A stretch of DNA of 64,000 bases from Caldifarciminota bacterium (GCA_026418295.1 JAOABP010000004.1:62001-126000); one strand, 5' to 3'. Positions 19,782 through 30,499 are shown, numbered from the stretch's first letter. Numbers and translations are program-made. The notes: a model not told the origin generated them from the sequence alone.

Positions 19782-20481
19782 CCGCACCTGCACCTGCCTC
19801 CAGCAACCTGCCTGCTGCCGCCGAAATTGTGGCACCGGTGGTCATTACATCATCAACGAGAATCAGCCTTTCGCCCTGAAACCTGACCCCCGGTTTTACG
19901 GCAAACGCATCTTCCACATTCCTTTTCCGGGCAGTCTCATCCTTCATTTCAATCTGACTCCGGGTATTTTTTCTCCGGACGAGCGGATCAAGCAGCGTCA
20001 CTCCGGTAACCGCCGCAACCTCCTGTGCCAGAAGATAAGCCTGATTATACCCCCGTTCCCGCAATCGTGCGGGATGCAGCGGCACAGCGCAGACACCATC
20101 TGCCCGGCTTAATTCACTGTCCTGACGCACCAGCAGTGCCAGCGCTCCCCCCAGAACGGGCACCAGTCCGGTTTTACCCTCATATTTAAGCCTCTGAATC
20201 AGACTGGAAAATGGTGGCTGATAAGGCCCCACCGCGCGAACCCGGCTGAGAAAGAACTCCTGCCCGCACAAACCGCATATCGGCTCATCCGGCAGACAGG
20301 GCCGGCCGCAGCGCTGACACACCCCCAGTTCACTGGTAAAAAGGAGGAGCCGGCAGGAATCGCAGATCAGCCCGGACTCGATCTCCTCATCACAGCCGCA
20401 ACAGACCGGCGGGAAGACAAAATCTGAGAGTGCCTGCAGGAAGAACTTCAGCCGGCTCAGAATCGAGCCGTCAAGACTCAT
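19741..20481 (-). CDS. comF: ComF family phosphoribosyltransferase-like protein
   Basis: CCGCDEEIESGLICDSC zinc finger; GERLILVDDVMTTGATI PRPP motif. Confidence 0.9.
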   Translation of the reverse strand: MSLDGSILSRLKFFLQALSDFVFPPVCCGCDEEIESGLICDSCRLLLFTSELGVCQRCGRPCLPDEPICGLCGQEFFLSRVRAVGPYQPPFSSLIQRLKYEGKTGLVPVLGGALALLVRQDSELSRADGVCAVPLHPARLRERGYNQAYLLAQEVAAVTGVTLLDPLVRRKNTRSQIEMKDETARKRNVEDAFAVKPGVRFQGERLILVDDVMTTGATISAAAGRLLEAGAGAVMGLVLAAALVRK

Positions 20482-21245
20482 CTTCTGCGGGATAAGACGA
20501 CTATCAGCCCCAGCCCCAGCAGACTGAGACCCAATGCCACCGCCTGATTACCCCAGAAATTGGCAGCATCCTCATAATACCGGACAAAATCAATCCCGAA
20601 CCGGAAGAGTGAATAAAGCAGCAGAATTATGCCGAAGAGCACACCGGGCTTCAGTTTTCTCCGTTCCAGCAGAAGTGCAACACCAAAAAGCACAAATCCG
20701 GCTAACGATGAGTAGAGCTGGGTTGGATGAATTGTCTGATTGGGAAACTGGGCACCGGCTGCCGAACCGGCAGGAAAAACCATTCCCAGCGGACAGGCGG
20801 TCGGCTTGCCAAAACAGCAGCCGTTAAGAAAACAGCCGATTCTGGTAAACCCTTCCCCCAGCACCAGCGCCGGTGCCACCGCATCGAGCATTTTCAGCAG
20901 AGGCAGACGATTCAGCCCGACAAAGACCAGCCCGGCGATGAATGCACCTAAAAACCCGCCATAAAACATCAGTCCGGAAAGACCGGGCGGGTTGCCCCAG
21001 AACCGGATTATCCCCACCAGGTCATTCCGGAACTCGTCCCAGTGAAAGGCGACATAAAACAGTCTTGAGCCCAGAACAACTGCCAGCAGAACCCAGAGCG
21101 CCAGATCGGTAATCTTCTTCGGCTCCACCCCGAACCGCTGTGCCCGGCGTTCAACAATCATGATCCCCAGCACAAACGAGATAAAAAGCATTACTCCATA
21201 GGAGTAGAGCTGAAAATTGCCGATTCTGATCAGTACCGGGAGCAT
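20478..21245 (-). CDS. lgt: prolipoprotein diacylglyceryl transferase
   Basis: SGLMFYGGFLGAF...GEGFTRIGCFLNGCCFGKPT...QLYSSLAGFVLFG. Confidence 0.95.
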   Translation of the reverse strand: MLPVLIRIGNFQLYSYGVMLFISFVLGIMIVERRAQRFGVEPKKITDLALWVLLAVVLGSRLFYVAFHWDEFRNDLVGIIRFWGNPPGLSGLMFYGGFLGAFIAGLVFVGLNRLPLLKMLDAVAPALVLGEGFTRIGCFLNGCCFGKPTACPLGMVFPAGSAAGAQFPNQTIHPTQLYSSLAGFVLFGVALLLERRKLKPGVLFGIILLLYSLFRFGIDFVRYYEDAANFWGNQAVALGLSLLGLGLIVVLSRRR

Positions 21246-21287
21246 CAGGCTATTCTATCTCCTGACATCAGACAGTCAAGCAGGAAA

Positions 21288-22355
21288 TCAGAACCCCGCT
21301 CCGGGGAAGGGAGCAGGTGTAAAGGTCAGGGCAAAAACCGTCAGCGCCACCAGCGCCAGAATGATATCGGTCCGGTTGAGCGGTGTAATATTATCAAGCG
21401 GTGGTGGATGTTTCAGCCCTAAAATTGTCGCCAGAAACGCCCAGAAGGGCCAGCCAAGCCAGAAGATCCCGAGCAGTAGCAGCGCACCGACTATAATAAG
21501 GGAAAACAGCCGGTAGCGCCGGCCTAAAATTGCATAGGCGATGTGTCCACCATCCAGCTGTCCGACCGGCAGCAGATTGAGTGCGGTCACAAACATGCCG
21601 AGCCAGCCGGCAAAGGCGAGCGGATGGAGAACCACATCAAAGCCCGGTCCGGGCAGACGGTGAAACAGCCGGGAAATCAGCTCGAATATCAGCGGTGAGC
21701 CCAGACGGAGCAGCGGGGCATTCTCCGGGACCGGCTGGACCCGGGACAGTGCCAGCCCGACTACTGAAACCGGAATTGCCACCAGAAACCCGGTCAGCGG
21801 TCCTGCAACCCCGACCCGCACCAGTGCACTGCGCGAAGGCACGGGCGAACGGATCCGGATAAAGGCACCCATTGTGCCGGTCATCGGATGCGGCACCGGC
21901 AGAAAATAGGGTGGCGTGGCATCAACCCCATAAGCCCGGGCGGTCAGATAATGTGCCAGTTCATGACTGCCTAAAATCAGAATGATTCCCAAGGAAAAGG
22001 GAATGCCGCTTAAAAGATTCTGCGGACCGGCAAAGGGATTTTTACCCGCATGCAGGGCGCCCACAATCAGAGTTGTAAATATGGTCAGAACCAGCAGGAG
22101 AATATTAACCCACAGCCGGACGGGCCGGTTTTTGGGCAGATAGCCGTAACTGACGACATGTCCATCACCCTCCTTCTCAAAAAATGCCACCGCACCGTTG
22201 CGCGCAAATACCTGCTTCAGATTCTCAATATTCTCGTTAACCGGTTCAAAAATTCTGCCCCGGATTCTGTTCCCCTGAATCGACTCAATCGCCATGAACC
22301 GGCTCAGAGCGTAAAAGTCCACCGGTCCCTCATTCACATTTTGATCCATATCCAT
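21288..22355 (-). CDS. site-2 protease family (M50) membrane metalloprotease
   Basis: ILILGSHELAHYLTARAYG (HExxH); LNLLPVGQLDGGHI. Confidence 0.92.
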   Translation of the reverse strand: MDMDQNVNEGPVDFYALSRFMAIESIQGNRIRGRIFEPVNENIENLKQVFARNGAVAFFEKEGDGHVVSYGYLPKNRPVRLWVNILLLVLTIFTTLIVGALHAGKNPFAGPQNLLSGIPFSLGIILILGSHELAHYLTARAYGVDATPPYFLPVPHPMTGTMGAFIRIRSPVPSRSALVRVGVAGPLTGFLVAIPVSVVGLALSRVQPVPENAPLLRLGSPLIFELISRLFHRLPGPGFDVVLHPLAFAGWLGMFVTALNLLPVGQLDGGHIAYAILGRRYRLFSLIIVGALLLLGIFWLGWPFWAFLATILGLKHPPPLDNITPLNRTDIILALVALTVFALTFTPAPFPGAGF

Positions 22356-22376
22356 ATATCCGACCCTTCCTGAGTG

Positions 22377-23453
22377 CTAACAGATTCTGGGCAGTTGCTC
22401 ACCTTCCAGCATCAGCAGCCGGCGGAGTGAACCCAGACGGGTCTTTAGCCAGACTCCGGCAGGAACTTTTGCCACCTCACCGATAACCCGGGCATCTCTT
22501 CCTTCAGGAAAACTGCGCATCACCTTCAGAATCGCCTCTGCCTGCTGCCGGGCGGAGATGATCACCACCTTGCCCTCGTTTGCCATATAAAGCGGATCCA
22601 GCCCCAGAAGCTCCGCCACCCCCCTGACCGCCCTTGACACCGGCACCGCCTGCTCATCCACGATCAAGCCGAGCCCGCACATTTCCGCAAACTCATTCAG
22701 GGTGGTTGCCAGCCCGCCCCGGGTCGGATCACGCATCACCCTGACCCCGCCACATTCCAGCACCGCCATAATCAGCCGGTTCAGAGGCGCGCAGTCGCTC
22801 TTCAAATCCGCCTTCAACCGGTAAGTTCCCCTTGCCAGCGCTACCGCCGCCTCGTGACTGCCGACCTCACCATTAATCAGAATCACATCCCCGGGCCTGA
22901 TCCGCTCCACACCCAGTTCTACCCCTAACCTCCTGCCCACACCAGAAGCATTGATATAAACACCCTCACTTTCGCCCTGCCTCACATCGCGCTCAATTAC
23001 CTTTGTATCACCGGTAACAATTGTAACCCCCGCTTTCTTAGCTGTTTGCGAGATTGATTTACAAATTTTCTCAACTGTCGCCATCCGGACGCCTTCTCTC
23101 AGAATAAAGCCGAGCGCAATAAACTCCGGTTGTGCTCCACATACCGCCAGGTCATTCACCGTGCCTGCAACCGCCAGTTTTCCGATATCTCCGCCCGGGA
23201 AAAAAAGCGGTTGCACTACATATGAGTCGGTGGTAAAACAGATCTGATTACTGTGCAGTCTGACCGCCGCCGCATCCTCCAGCCGGTTCAGCACCGGATT
23301 GCCGAAATACTTCAGAAACAGCTCCCGAATCAGCCGGTGCATCTTTCTGCCGCCTGCCCCGTGTGCCAGTACGATCTGCTCCGTGTCTTCCCTATCCGGA
23401 AATGCTCCGGGATAGACCCCAATCTTCCCTGATGCTCCTTTTTTACCTTTCAT
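22377..23453 (-). CDS. hypE: hydrogenase maturation protein HypE
   Basis: VLAHGAGGRKMHRLI...VRVMRDPTRGGLATTLNE; conserved C-terminal PRIC. Confidence 0.93.
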   Translation of the reverse strand: MKGKKGASGKIGVYPGAFPDREDTEQIVLAHGAGGRKMHRLIRELFLKYFGNPVLNRLEDAAAVRLHSNQICFTTDSYVVQPLFFPGGDIGKLAVAGTVNDLAVCGAQPEFIALGFILREGVRMATVEKICKSISQTAKKAGVTIVTGDTKVIERDVRQGESEGVYINASGVGRRLGVELGVERIRPGDVILINGEVGSHEAAVALARGTYRLKADLKSDCAPLNRLIMAVLECGGVRVMRDPTRGGLATTLNEFAEMCGLGLIVDEQAVPVSRAVRGVAELLGLDPLYMANEGKVVIISARQQAEAILKVMRSFPEGRDARVIGEVAKVPAGVWLKTRLGSLRRLLMLEGEQLPRIC

Positions 23454-24654
23454 AGCGGTAGTAGGCAGCACATGCCCCTTCTGAAGAAACCATGCACGGA
23501 CCCATGGGTGCCTCCGGCGTGCACACCCGGCAAAAAAGCGGACATTCTGACGGTGTAATCAGTCCCAGGAGCACCTCGCCACACCGGCAGCCGGATGCCG
23601 GCCTGCTCGACCGGGCTGAACGGAGTCCGAACCGGAGCCGGGCATCAAAATTCTGCCAATCGGGCTTCAGCCTCAATCCCGAATTTCTGATCCTTCCGAT
23701 CCCCCGCCACTCGGCATCAGCAACTTCAAAAATACCGCTCATCAGCTGCTGGGCGACCCGGTTTCCCTCGGGTCTGACACTCCGCCGGTACTGAATTGCC
23801 AGACCGGGACCGCGTTCCATCTGTTCCAGCAGCAGAAGAATTCCCTCAAGAATATCTGCCGGCTCAAAACCGGTAATACAGCACGGCAGACCGAATCGCT
23901 GCACCAGAAACTCATAAGGCTTTGCGCCGATTACGGTAGATACATGACCCGGAAGGATGAAGCCGTCAATCTTCATCTTTTTGGCTGAGGCGATAAACTC
24001 CAGCGCGGGGGGAATCAGCTTGAACATTGTCAGAACCGAAAAATTTCTCACCCCGCGCTCCGCTGCCGCCAGCACCGTTGCCGCTACAGTGGGAGCGGTC
24101 GTTTCAAACCCCACCCCCAGGAATACAAACTCCTTTTCCGGCTCTGCCATTGCCATCTTTAACCCGTCCTGAGGTGAATAAACCACGCGTATGTCCGCAC
24201 CCTCTGCCTTCGCCTCGGCCAGCGAGCCATGCGACCCCGGTACCCGGATCATATCGCCAAATGTAACCACTACCAGTCCCGGGCGTTCTGCCAGCCTGCG
24301 CGCGGTATCAATTTCAGCATCCGTGGTCACACACACCGGACAGCCCGGACCGGAGAGCAGTTTCAGCCGGGGATCAACCGCCCGCCGGATGCCGGAGGCG
24401 GAAATTGCCATCGTATGGGTTCCGCACACCTCCATCAGCCTGATCTCACCCCGCTCCTGACATAATCCTTTCACCCGTTCATTGACCAGCATCAAAAGCT
24501 TTTGTTCACTGCCTGAAGGTGCCCGCTTCACCACCCGTATTATAAACAACACCGGACCGCAATCAAAACTGGCGTGCGACGGGCAGACCCCGCACGGTTG
24601 TGACAGAAAGTCCGGTTTGCCGCTGCGTTTGCAGGTAGATGAGGCAGATTCCAT
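23443..24654 (-). CDS. hypD: hydrogenase maturation protein HypD
   Basis: IRLMEVCGTHTMAISASGIRRAVDPRLKLLSGPGCPVCVT; start placed at internal Met 24654. Confidence 0.93.
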   Translation of the reverse strand: MESASSTCKRSGKPDFLSQPCGVCPSHASFDCGPVLFIIRVVKRAPSGSEQKLLMLVNERVKGLCQERGEIRLMEVCGTHTMAISASGIRRAVDPRLKLLSGPGCPVCVTTDAEIDTARRLAERPGLVVVTFGDMIRVPGSHGSLAEAKAEGADIRVVYSPQDGLKMAMAEPEKEFVFLGVGFETTAPTVAATVLAAAERGVRNFSVLTMFKLIPPALEFIASAKKMKIDGFILPGHVSTVIGAKPYEFLVQRFGLPCCITGFEPADILEGILLLLEQMERGPGLAIQYRRSVRPEGNRVAQQLMSGIFEVADAEWRGIGRIRNSGLRLKPDWQNFDARLRFGLRSARSSRPASGCRCGEVLLGLITPSECPLFCRVCTPEAPMGPCMVSSEGACAAYYRYER

Positions 24655-24982
24655 AAATGATATTTTTACAAACAGTTGTGTACGAGAGTCTGACCGGAGG
24701 AAAGTCAAGGGGGGGCTAGCCCCGGGCTCCCCCGACCGCAGTCCTTGTGCCGGAGTGAAAACCAGCCGGGCAGGCACTGGACGCGCTCACCCTCCCCGGC
24801 GTTACAGTCAGCAAACCCCGACCTGATCACCTGGCCCGCAGGGACACAGCCCTCCTCCCCCTCCTCATTCCGGATTCCCCGCCGTCTCACCGCTCAATGG
24901 TTATCAATGTCATCCTCCCAACTCCAGCCATCCTTGACCCGATGCCTGAGGAGAATATATTGAAGAAAGAACAGGAGGCGGA

Positions 24983-25765
24983 ATGGAGTTCAGATATCTG
25001 CTTGTGGAGGAAAAACCGCCGGTGTGCTGGGTCAGGTTCAACCGGCCGCCGGTGAATGCACTCAACACCGGAATGGTACTGGAGATCGAACGGCTGTTCG
25101 ACGAACTGGGGACAAAACCGGAAATTACTGTTGTCATCCTGACCGGTCAGGGCAAGGCGTTCATTGCCGGTGCCGATATCGCCGAAATGTCCAGCTTCTC
25201 AGCGCTGGCAGCACGGCAGTTTGCCCAGCAGGGCCACCGCTGTCTTGACAAGATCGCCGGGATTGAAAAGGTGGTGATTGCGGCGATTAACGGCTTTGCC
25301 CTGGGCGGCGGTTGCGAACTGGCGCTTGCCTGTGATCTGCGGATCATGGCAGAAGGGGCAAAGATCGGTCAGCCGGAGGTGAATCTGGGACTGATTCCCG
25401 GTTTTGGTGGCACCCAGCGGCTGGCGCGCCTGGTCGGTCCCGGAATCGCCAAGGAGATGATCTTTACCGGTGAGCCGGTAGATGCAGCTGAAGCCTGGCG
25501 GATCGGTCTGGTGAACCGCGTGGTGAAACCGGAGGAGCTGCTATCAGTGACAGGGGAAATTGCGGAGCGGATTGCCAGCCGGGGCCCGGCAGCAGTCCGG
25601 CTCGCCAAAGCCTGTATCAATCACGGGCTGGATACTGATCTCCAGACCGGCTGTGCATTTGAGATTGAAGCGTTCGGGGTATGCTTTGCCAGCGGTGAGC
25701 CGGCAGAGGGCACCCGGGCATTTCTGGAGAAACGGAATCCGGACTGGAAAAAAGGAAAGGAGTGA
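24983..25765 (+). CDS. enoyl-CoA hydratase/isomerase family
   Basis: AFIAGADIAEMSSF...AAINGFALGGGCELALACDLRI...GLIPGFGGTQRL; SD AGGAGG. Confidence 0.93.
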   Translation: MEFRYLLVEEKPPVCWVRFNRPPVNALNTGMVLEIERLFDELGTKPEITVVILTGQGKAFIAGADIAEMSSFSALAARQFAQQGHRCLDKIAGIEKVVIAAINGFALGGGCELALACDLRIMAEGAKIGQPEVNLGLIPGFGGTQRLARLVGPGIAKEMIFTGEPVDAAEAWRIGLVNRVVKPEELLSVTGEIAERIASRGPAAVRLAKACINHGLDTDLQTGCAFEIEAFGVCFASGEPAEGTRAFLEKRNPDWKKGKE

Positions 25766-25769
25766 ACTT

Positions 25770-26966
25770 ATGACCATTGGTCTGGCAAAGGACACATATA
25801 TCATTGGTGCTGCCCGGACTCCGATCGGCAGGTTTCTGGGCGGACTGGCAGGTCTGCGCGCACCGGAGCTGGGTGCGGTTGCAATCCGGGCGGCGATTGA
25901 ACGTTCCGGGGTAAAGCCGGCAGAAATCGACGGCGTGATTATGGGTAATGTGTGTCCCGCCGGAATCGGCCAGGCACCGGCCCGTCAGGCAGCGGTGATC
26001 GGCGGTGTGCCAGTGGAGGTACCGGCGCTGACGGTAAACAAGGTCTGCGGGTCAGGCATGATTGCGGTGGCACTCGCCTGTCAGCAGATCAAATCCGGTG
26101 ATGCCCGGGTGGTGGTTGCCGGCGGTCAGGAATCAATGTCCAATGTGCCCTATTATCTGAAAACCCTGCGTCAGGGGAACAAGATGGGTCACACCCAGCT
26201 TCAGGACGGCATGATTTATGACGGAATCTGGGACTATTTCGGTGATGTCCATATGGGCGAACTGGCAGACTTCACCGCCAGAAACTCAAATATCTCCCGG
26301 GAGGCACAGGACCGCTGGGCACTCCGCTCCCACATGAATGCGGTGGCGGCAATCAGGGAAGGCAGGTTCAAGGCTGAAATCATTCCGGTCTCAATCCCGC
26401 AGAAAAAGGGGGAACCGGTAGTAATTGACACCGACGAAGGTCCCCGTGCCGATACCACGCTGGAAAGACTCGCCGGGCTGAAGCCGGTATTCAGCAAGGA
26501 CGGCACGGTAACCGCAGGCAACGCCTCTTCAATCAATGACGGCGCCGCGGCGCTGGTGATCGCCAGCGGTGATTTCGTCAAGAACCGGGGACTGAAGCCG
26601 CTCGCCCGGATCGTCGCCTATGCCACCGGCAGTGTTGAACCGAAAATGCTGTTCTACGCACCGGTCAAGGCGGTGAGAAAACTGCTGGAGCTCCAGGGCG
26701 TGGGGCTGGATTACTTTGACCTGATTGAGGTCAACGAAGCATTCGCTGCCCAGGTCCTGGCTGATGCTCAGGAGCTGGGGCTGGACGAAAGCCGGGTGAA
26801 TGTCAATGGCGGGGCGATTGCCCTGGGTCATCCGATCGGCTGTTCCGGTGCCCGCATCCTCGTCACCCTGATTCATGCCCTGATGAACCGCGGGCTGAAG
26901 CACGGACTGGCAGCAATCTGTCTCGGCGGCGGTGAAGCGGTGGCGATGAGCCTTGAACTGGTCTGA
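25770..26966 (+). CDS. acetyl-CoA acetyltransferase (thiolase)
   Basis: [22 protein letters not shown]...[18 protein letters not shown]...[23 protein letters not shown] track start 25560 is out of register with enoyl-CoA hydratase, true ATG at 25770. Confidence 0.95.
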   Translation: MTIGLAKDTYIIGAARTPIGRFLGGLAGLRAPELGAVAIRAAIERSGVKPAEIDGVIMGNVCPAGIGQAPARQAAVIGGVPVEVPALTVNKVCGSGMIAVALACQQIKSGDARVVVAGGQESMSNVPYYLKTLRQGNKMGHTQLQDGMIYDGIWDYFGDVHMGELADFTARNSNISREAQDRWALRSHMNAVAAIREGRFKAEIIPVSIPQKKGEPVVIDTDEGPRADTTLERLAGLKPVFSKDGTVTAGNASSINDGAAALVIASGDFVKNRGLKPLARIVAYATGSVEPKMLFYAPVKAVRKLLELQGVGLDYFDLIEVNEAFAAQVLADAQELGLDESRVNVNGGAIALGHPIGCSGARILVTLIHALMNRGLKHGLAAICLGGGEAVAMSLELV

Positions 26967-26981
26967 AGGGGCTGACGGCAG

Positions 26982-27428
26982 TTGCAATTTGAAACCAGAA
27001 CCGCGGAATCGACGATTCTACTCGGCGAACGACTGGCACAGCTGCTGAAGCCGGGGGCGGTGGTTGCCCTCTACGGTGAACTGGGCAGTGGCAAGACCAC
27101 CCTGATCAAGGGTGTTGCCCGGGGTCTGGGGGTACGGGAACCGGTCCGCAGTCCTTCTTTTGTAATCATTACCGAATATGCCGGCCGGGTCCCGGTCTAC
27201 CACATTGATCTTTACCGGTTGAACAATGCTGAGGAGGCGTCTGCGGTCGGACTCGAGTCCTATCTGAGCTCAGACGGTGTCTGTCTCATCGAATGGGCCG
27301 AACGGGCGGAATCACTCCTGCCCGCGGCTACCATCCGCATCCGGCTGGAGGTTATTGCCGGCGGACGCCGGATTGAGATTGAAGGGTTAGCCCCGGAACT
27401 GATGCAGGAACTGAAGCAGTTCGGATAA
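26982..27428 (+). CDS. tsaE: tRNA threonylcarbamoyladenosine biosynthesis ATPase TsaE
   Basis: VALYGELGSGKTTLIKGVARGLGV...SPSFVIITEY...YHIDLYRL; TTG start. Confidence 0.93.
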   Translation: MQFETRTAESTILLGERLAQLLKPGAVVALYGELGSGKTTLIKGVARGLGVREPVRSPSFVIITEYAGRVPVYHIDLYRLNNAEEASAVGLESYLSSDGVCLIEWAERAESLLPAATIRIRLEVIAGGRRIEIEGLAPELMQELKQFG

Positions 27429-30323
27429 TCCGCCCTTCAGCGTCAGACTCTTTTCCGGCAGGGTCAGTGTAATTCTGCCCGCCTCCATGCTGACCGCCAG
27501 CACCTGTTTCTGACGACACAGGAGCCGGACCTGCGCCACCTGCAGAAGGTTTTCCACCGGGGACGGATACTTTCCAAACCGGTCCAGGAGTTCCGCCTTC
27601 AGGTCCGCCAGTTCCGCCAATGTCTCCAGACTCAGCAGTCGCTTGTAGAGCGCCAGCCGCTGGAGTCCGTCCGGAATATAACTTTCCGGAATATAGGCGG
27701 TAACATCAAGTTTGAGCCGGGGCTCAACCGGCAGCGTTTCGCCCTGCAGCCGGGCAAGCGCCGCGTTCAGCAGACGCTGATAAAGGTTGAGCCCGATCCG
27801 GACAACATGGCCATGCTGCTCGGTGCCGAGCAGATTGCCGACACCCCTGATTTCCAGATCCCGCATTGCCAGCCGGTAACCCGCACCGGGCTCGGAATAG
27901 GCAAGCAGCGCTCCCAGGCGCTGACGCGCTGACGCTGTCAGATCCTGCCGGGAGGAAACCAGGAACAGTGCATATGCCTGTTCGGTTGATCTGCCCACCC
28001 TGCCCCGGAGCTGATGGAGGTCAGCCAGCCCGAACCGCTCTGCCCGGTTGACAATCAGTGTATTGACATTGGGCAGGTCAAGCCCGGATTCGATGATGGC
28101 GGTCGAAAGCAGAAGCGGAAACTTTCCCGCAGCAAAATCAAGATAGATGTCCGCCAGCTTCCGGCCCGTCATTCGGCCGTGCGCCACCCGGAGCTGGACA
28201 TCAGGCAGGATACGCCGGAGCCGTTTCTCAATCTGCTCCAAGGTCTCAATCTCGTTATGGACAAAGAAGATCTGCCCCTGACGGTTAAGTTCCCGGTAAA
28301 CATAAATCCGGATCAGTTCATCATCCCATTCGGCAATTTCGGTCCGGACTTCCCTTCTGCCCGGCGGCGGGGTGTGGATCGGTGAAATGTCAATCAGTCG
28401 GGAGAGCGCCATATAGAGGGTGCGGGGAATGGGCGTGGCACTCAGGGTCAGGACATTGACATCCGCCCGGAGCTGACGCAGTCTTTCCTTCTGCCGCACC
28501 CCGAAACGGTGTTCCTCATCGATAATCAGCAGACCGAGGTTTTTGAACTGAATGTCCGGGGCAAGGAGCTGATGGGTGCCGATGACAATGTCCACCAGCC
28601 CCAGTTTCAAATCCCGGACAATCGCCTGCTGCCGCGAGCGGGGAGTAAAGCGGGAAAGCATTTCGATCCGCAGGGGGAAGCGCTCCAGCCGGGAGCAGAA
28701 GGTACGCCAGTGCTGATAGCAGAGAACAGTTGTGGGGACGAGGAGCGCCACCTGCCGGCAGTTGATTGCCACCTGAAAGGCAGCGCGGAGCGCAATCTCC
28801 GTCTTGCCGAATCCGACATCGCCACAGACCAGCCGGTCCATCGGCTGACCCCGGGTTAAATCCTGCCGGATTGCCTCCAGTGCCTGCAGTTGATCCGGGG
28901 TCTCTTCATACGGAAAAGATGCCTCCAGTTCCGCAAGCAGCACCGGATCCGCCGGCAGTGGGTCACTCCGGACCAGCAGACGCCGTGCCCGGTTTTCCAG
29001 CAGTGTCTGCGCATATTCGGCGCTTGCCCTTTCCGCCCGTGCCCTTGCCCGGAGCCAGCCCGTGCTCCCAAGCCGGTCCAGTTGCGGAGGGGAATCATCG
29101 CTGCCGATATACCGGTCAATCAATCCCAGATTGTCCACCGGTACATAAACCCGCGCATTGTCCTGATACTCGACTACCAGATAGTCCTTCTCTCCGCTCC
29201 CGCTATCCATCCGCCTGACCCCGGTAAATCTGCCGATCCCGTAATCCATGTGCACGACATAATCGCCCGGCTTTAAAGTCAGGAGGTTGTCAACCGGAAC
29301 ACCACGGAACCGGCGCCGGTGCAGACGCCGGACCGGTGTACCGTAGAGCTCGCGTTCGGTGAGCACTGTCCAGCGCTGACCTTCGCTGGTGAAGCCACTG
29401 CTCAGTCCGCCGACGAGATAGTCCGGACCCTCGCCGAGAAGTTTTTCCAGCCGGTGCCGGTGATGTTCGGAAACCGCTATAATCGTCCAGTGCCGGTTGC
29501 CGGCAGTAATCTCCTGGCGCAGGAGCTGAAAGTTGCCGCAATATACCGGCGCCGGCAGGTAGCCGAGGTCAATCGCATCCGGCACCTGCCCGCCCATCAC
29601 CACCTGCGGCTGGACTGCGGTAACCCGTTCCCCACCAATGAAAAGCGCATCCGCGGGCAGAAGGATGGCTGACGGCTTACCGGTAAATGATTTTACCTGA
29701 CGGGCATTGAGCACAATCCGGTCCAGTTGCTGGCAGGAACGCTGAGTCAGGGGATCAAAGGAACGTAATGAGACCAGAGTATTGTCCGCCAGTTCCAGCC
29801 GGACCGGTAGCAGGGCATCATCCGGGAAGATATCAATAATTCCGCCTCTTGACGCATACTCGCCCGGCTCGGTTACCATATCCACCCGCTCAAAACCGTG
29901 ATCTTCCAGCCAGCCGATCAGCGTCTCGAAATTCAGCTGACTGCCACGCTCGAGCTGCCGTTGACAGTCCTGGAAATTCCACTCGGGCGCCGGTGTCTCC
30001 AGTGCCGGCTCGGAAGCAATCAGGAGTGCGGGACCGCAAAGTGCCGGCAGCCGGCTGAGCACCGCCGGATCATCGGGTCGGAAATGAAGGACTGGGAGTT
30101 CCGGGAAAATTGCCCGGGCATCGGCGGTCAGAATTTCCACGTCCGGCTCAGCGGAGACAATCAGAACCACCACCCGTTCGAGCCGGCAGGCAAAAAAGCC
30201 GGCAAGCAGCAGCTGAACCGCAGGCGGAAGGGGGGTGATCCGCAGCGGCAAATCCGGTTTCAAGTGAGATATCAGATTGTCAAGCAGTGGATGCGTCAGA
30301 AAACGCTGGAAAAGAACCTGCAT
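27387..30323 (-). CDS. mfd: transcription-repair coupling factor Mfd
   Basis: GDYVVHMDYGIGRFTGVRRM; GDVGFGKTEIALRAAF; IIDEEHRFGVRQKERL; start set at Met 30323 (ORF track extends to 30488 through another gene). Confidence 0.93.
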   Translation of the reverse strand: MQVLFQRFLTHPLLDNLISHLKPDLPLRITPLPPAVQLLLAGFFACRLERVVVLIVSAEPDVEILTADARAIFPELPVLHFRPDDPAVLSRLPALCGPALLIASEPALETPAPEWNFQDCQRQLERGSQLNFETLIGWLEDHGFERVDMVTEPGEYASRGGIIDIFPDDALLPVRLELADNTLVSLRSFDPLTQRSCQQLDRIVLNARQVKSFTGKPSAILLPADALFIGGERVTAVQPQVVMGGQVPDAIDLGYLPAPVYCGNFQLLRQEITAGNRHWTIIAVSEHHRHRLEKLLGEGPDYLVGGLSSGFTSEGQRWTVLTERELYGTPVRRLHRRRFRGVPVDNLLTLKPGDYVVHMDYGIGRFTGVRRMDSGSGEKDYLVVEYQDNARVYVPVDNLGLIDRYIGSDDSPPQLDRLGSTGWLRARARAERASAEYAQTLLENRARRLLVRSDPLPADPVLLAELEASFPYEETPDQLQALEAIRQDLTRGQPMDRLVCGDVGFGKTEIALRAAFQVAINCRQVALLVPTTVLCYQHWRTFCSRLERFPLRIEMLSRFTPRSRQQAIVRDLKLGLVDIVIGTHQLLAPDIQFKNLGLLIIDEEHRFGVRQKERLRQLRADVNVLTLSATPIPRTLYMALSRLIDISPIHTPPPGRREVRTEIAEWDDELIRIYVYRELNRQGQIFFVHNEIETLEQIEKRLRRILPDVQLRVAHGRMTGRKLADIYLDFAAGKFPLLLSTAIIESGLDLPNVNTLIVNRAERFGLADLHQLRGRVGRSTEQAYALFLVSSRQDLTASARQRLGALLAYSEPGAGYRLAMRDLEIRGVGNLLGTEQHGHVVRIGLNLYQRLLNAALARLQGETLPVEPRLKLDVTAYIPESYIPDGLQRLALYKRLLSLETLAELADLKAELLDRFGKYPSPVENLLQVAQVRLLCRQKQVLAVSMEAGRITLTLPEKSLTLKGGLSELLQFLHQFRG

Positions 30324-30329
30324 AAAATT

Positions 30330-30353
30330 GAAGGGGGCATTGAAGCCCCCTTC
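30330..30353 (-). terminator. hairpin between the 23-aa peptide gene and mfd
   Basis: GAAGGGGGC / GCCCCCTTC 9-bp perfect stem, 6-nt loop, followed on the minus strand by AATTTTA. Confidence 0.6.
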
Positions 30354-30370
30354 CGGAATGACAGCGATTC

Positions 30371-30442
30371 TTACTTCTTTTTCGCCGTCTTCTTGACGGT
30401 TTTCTTCGCGGTCTTTTTTGCAGTCCGCTTCATGCAGGCCAT
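30371..30442 (-). CDS. 23-aa Lys/Thr/Ala-rich basic peptide MACMKRTAKKTAKKTVKKTAKKK
   Basis: SD GGAGGTACGA-ATG; promoter TTGACA-N16-TACTAT upstream; hairpin downstream; AKKT repeats like H1-type bacterial histone tails. Confidence 0.7.
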   Translation of the reverse strand: MACMKRTAKKTAKKTVKKTAKKK

Positions 30443-30471
30443 TCGTACCTCCTTTTTTGACCTGACAAGTA

Positions 30472-30499
30472 ATAGTAAACTTGCACATTTGTCTGTCAA
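30472..30499 (-). promoter_or_regulatory. sigma70-like promoter TTGACA-N16-TACTAT for the 23-aa peptide gene
   Basis: minus strand TTGACA (30499-30494), 16 nt, TACTAT (30477-30472). Confidence 0.55.
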
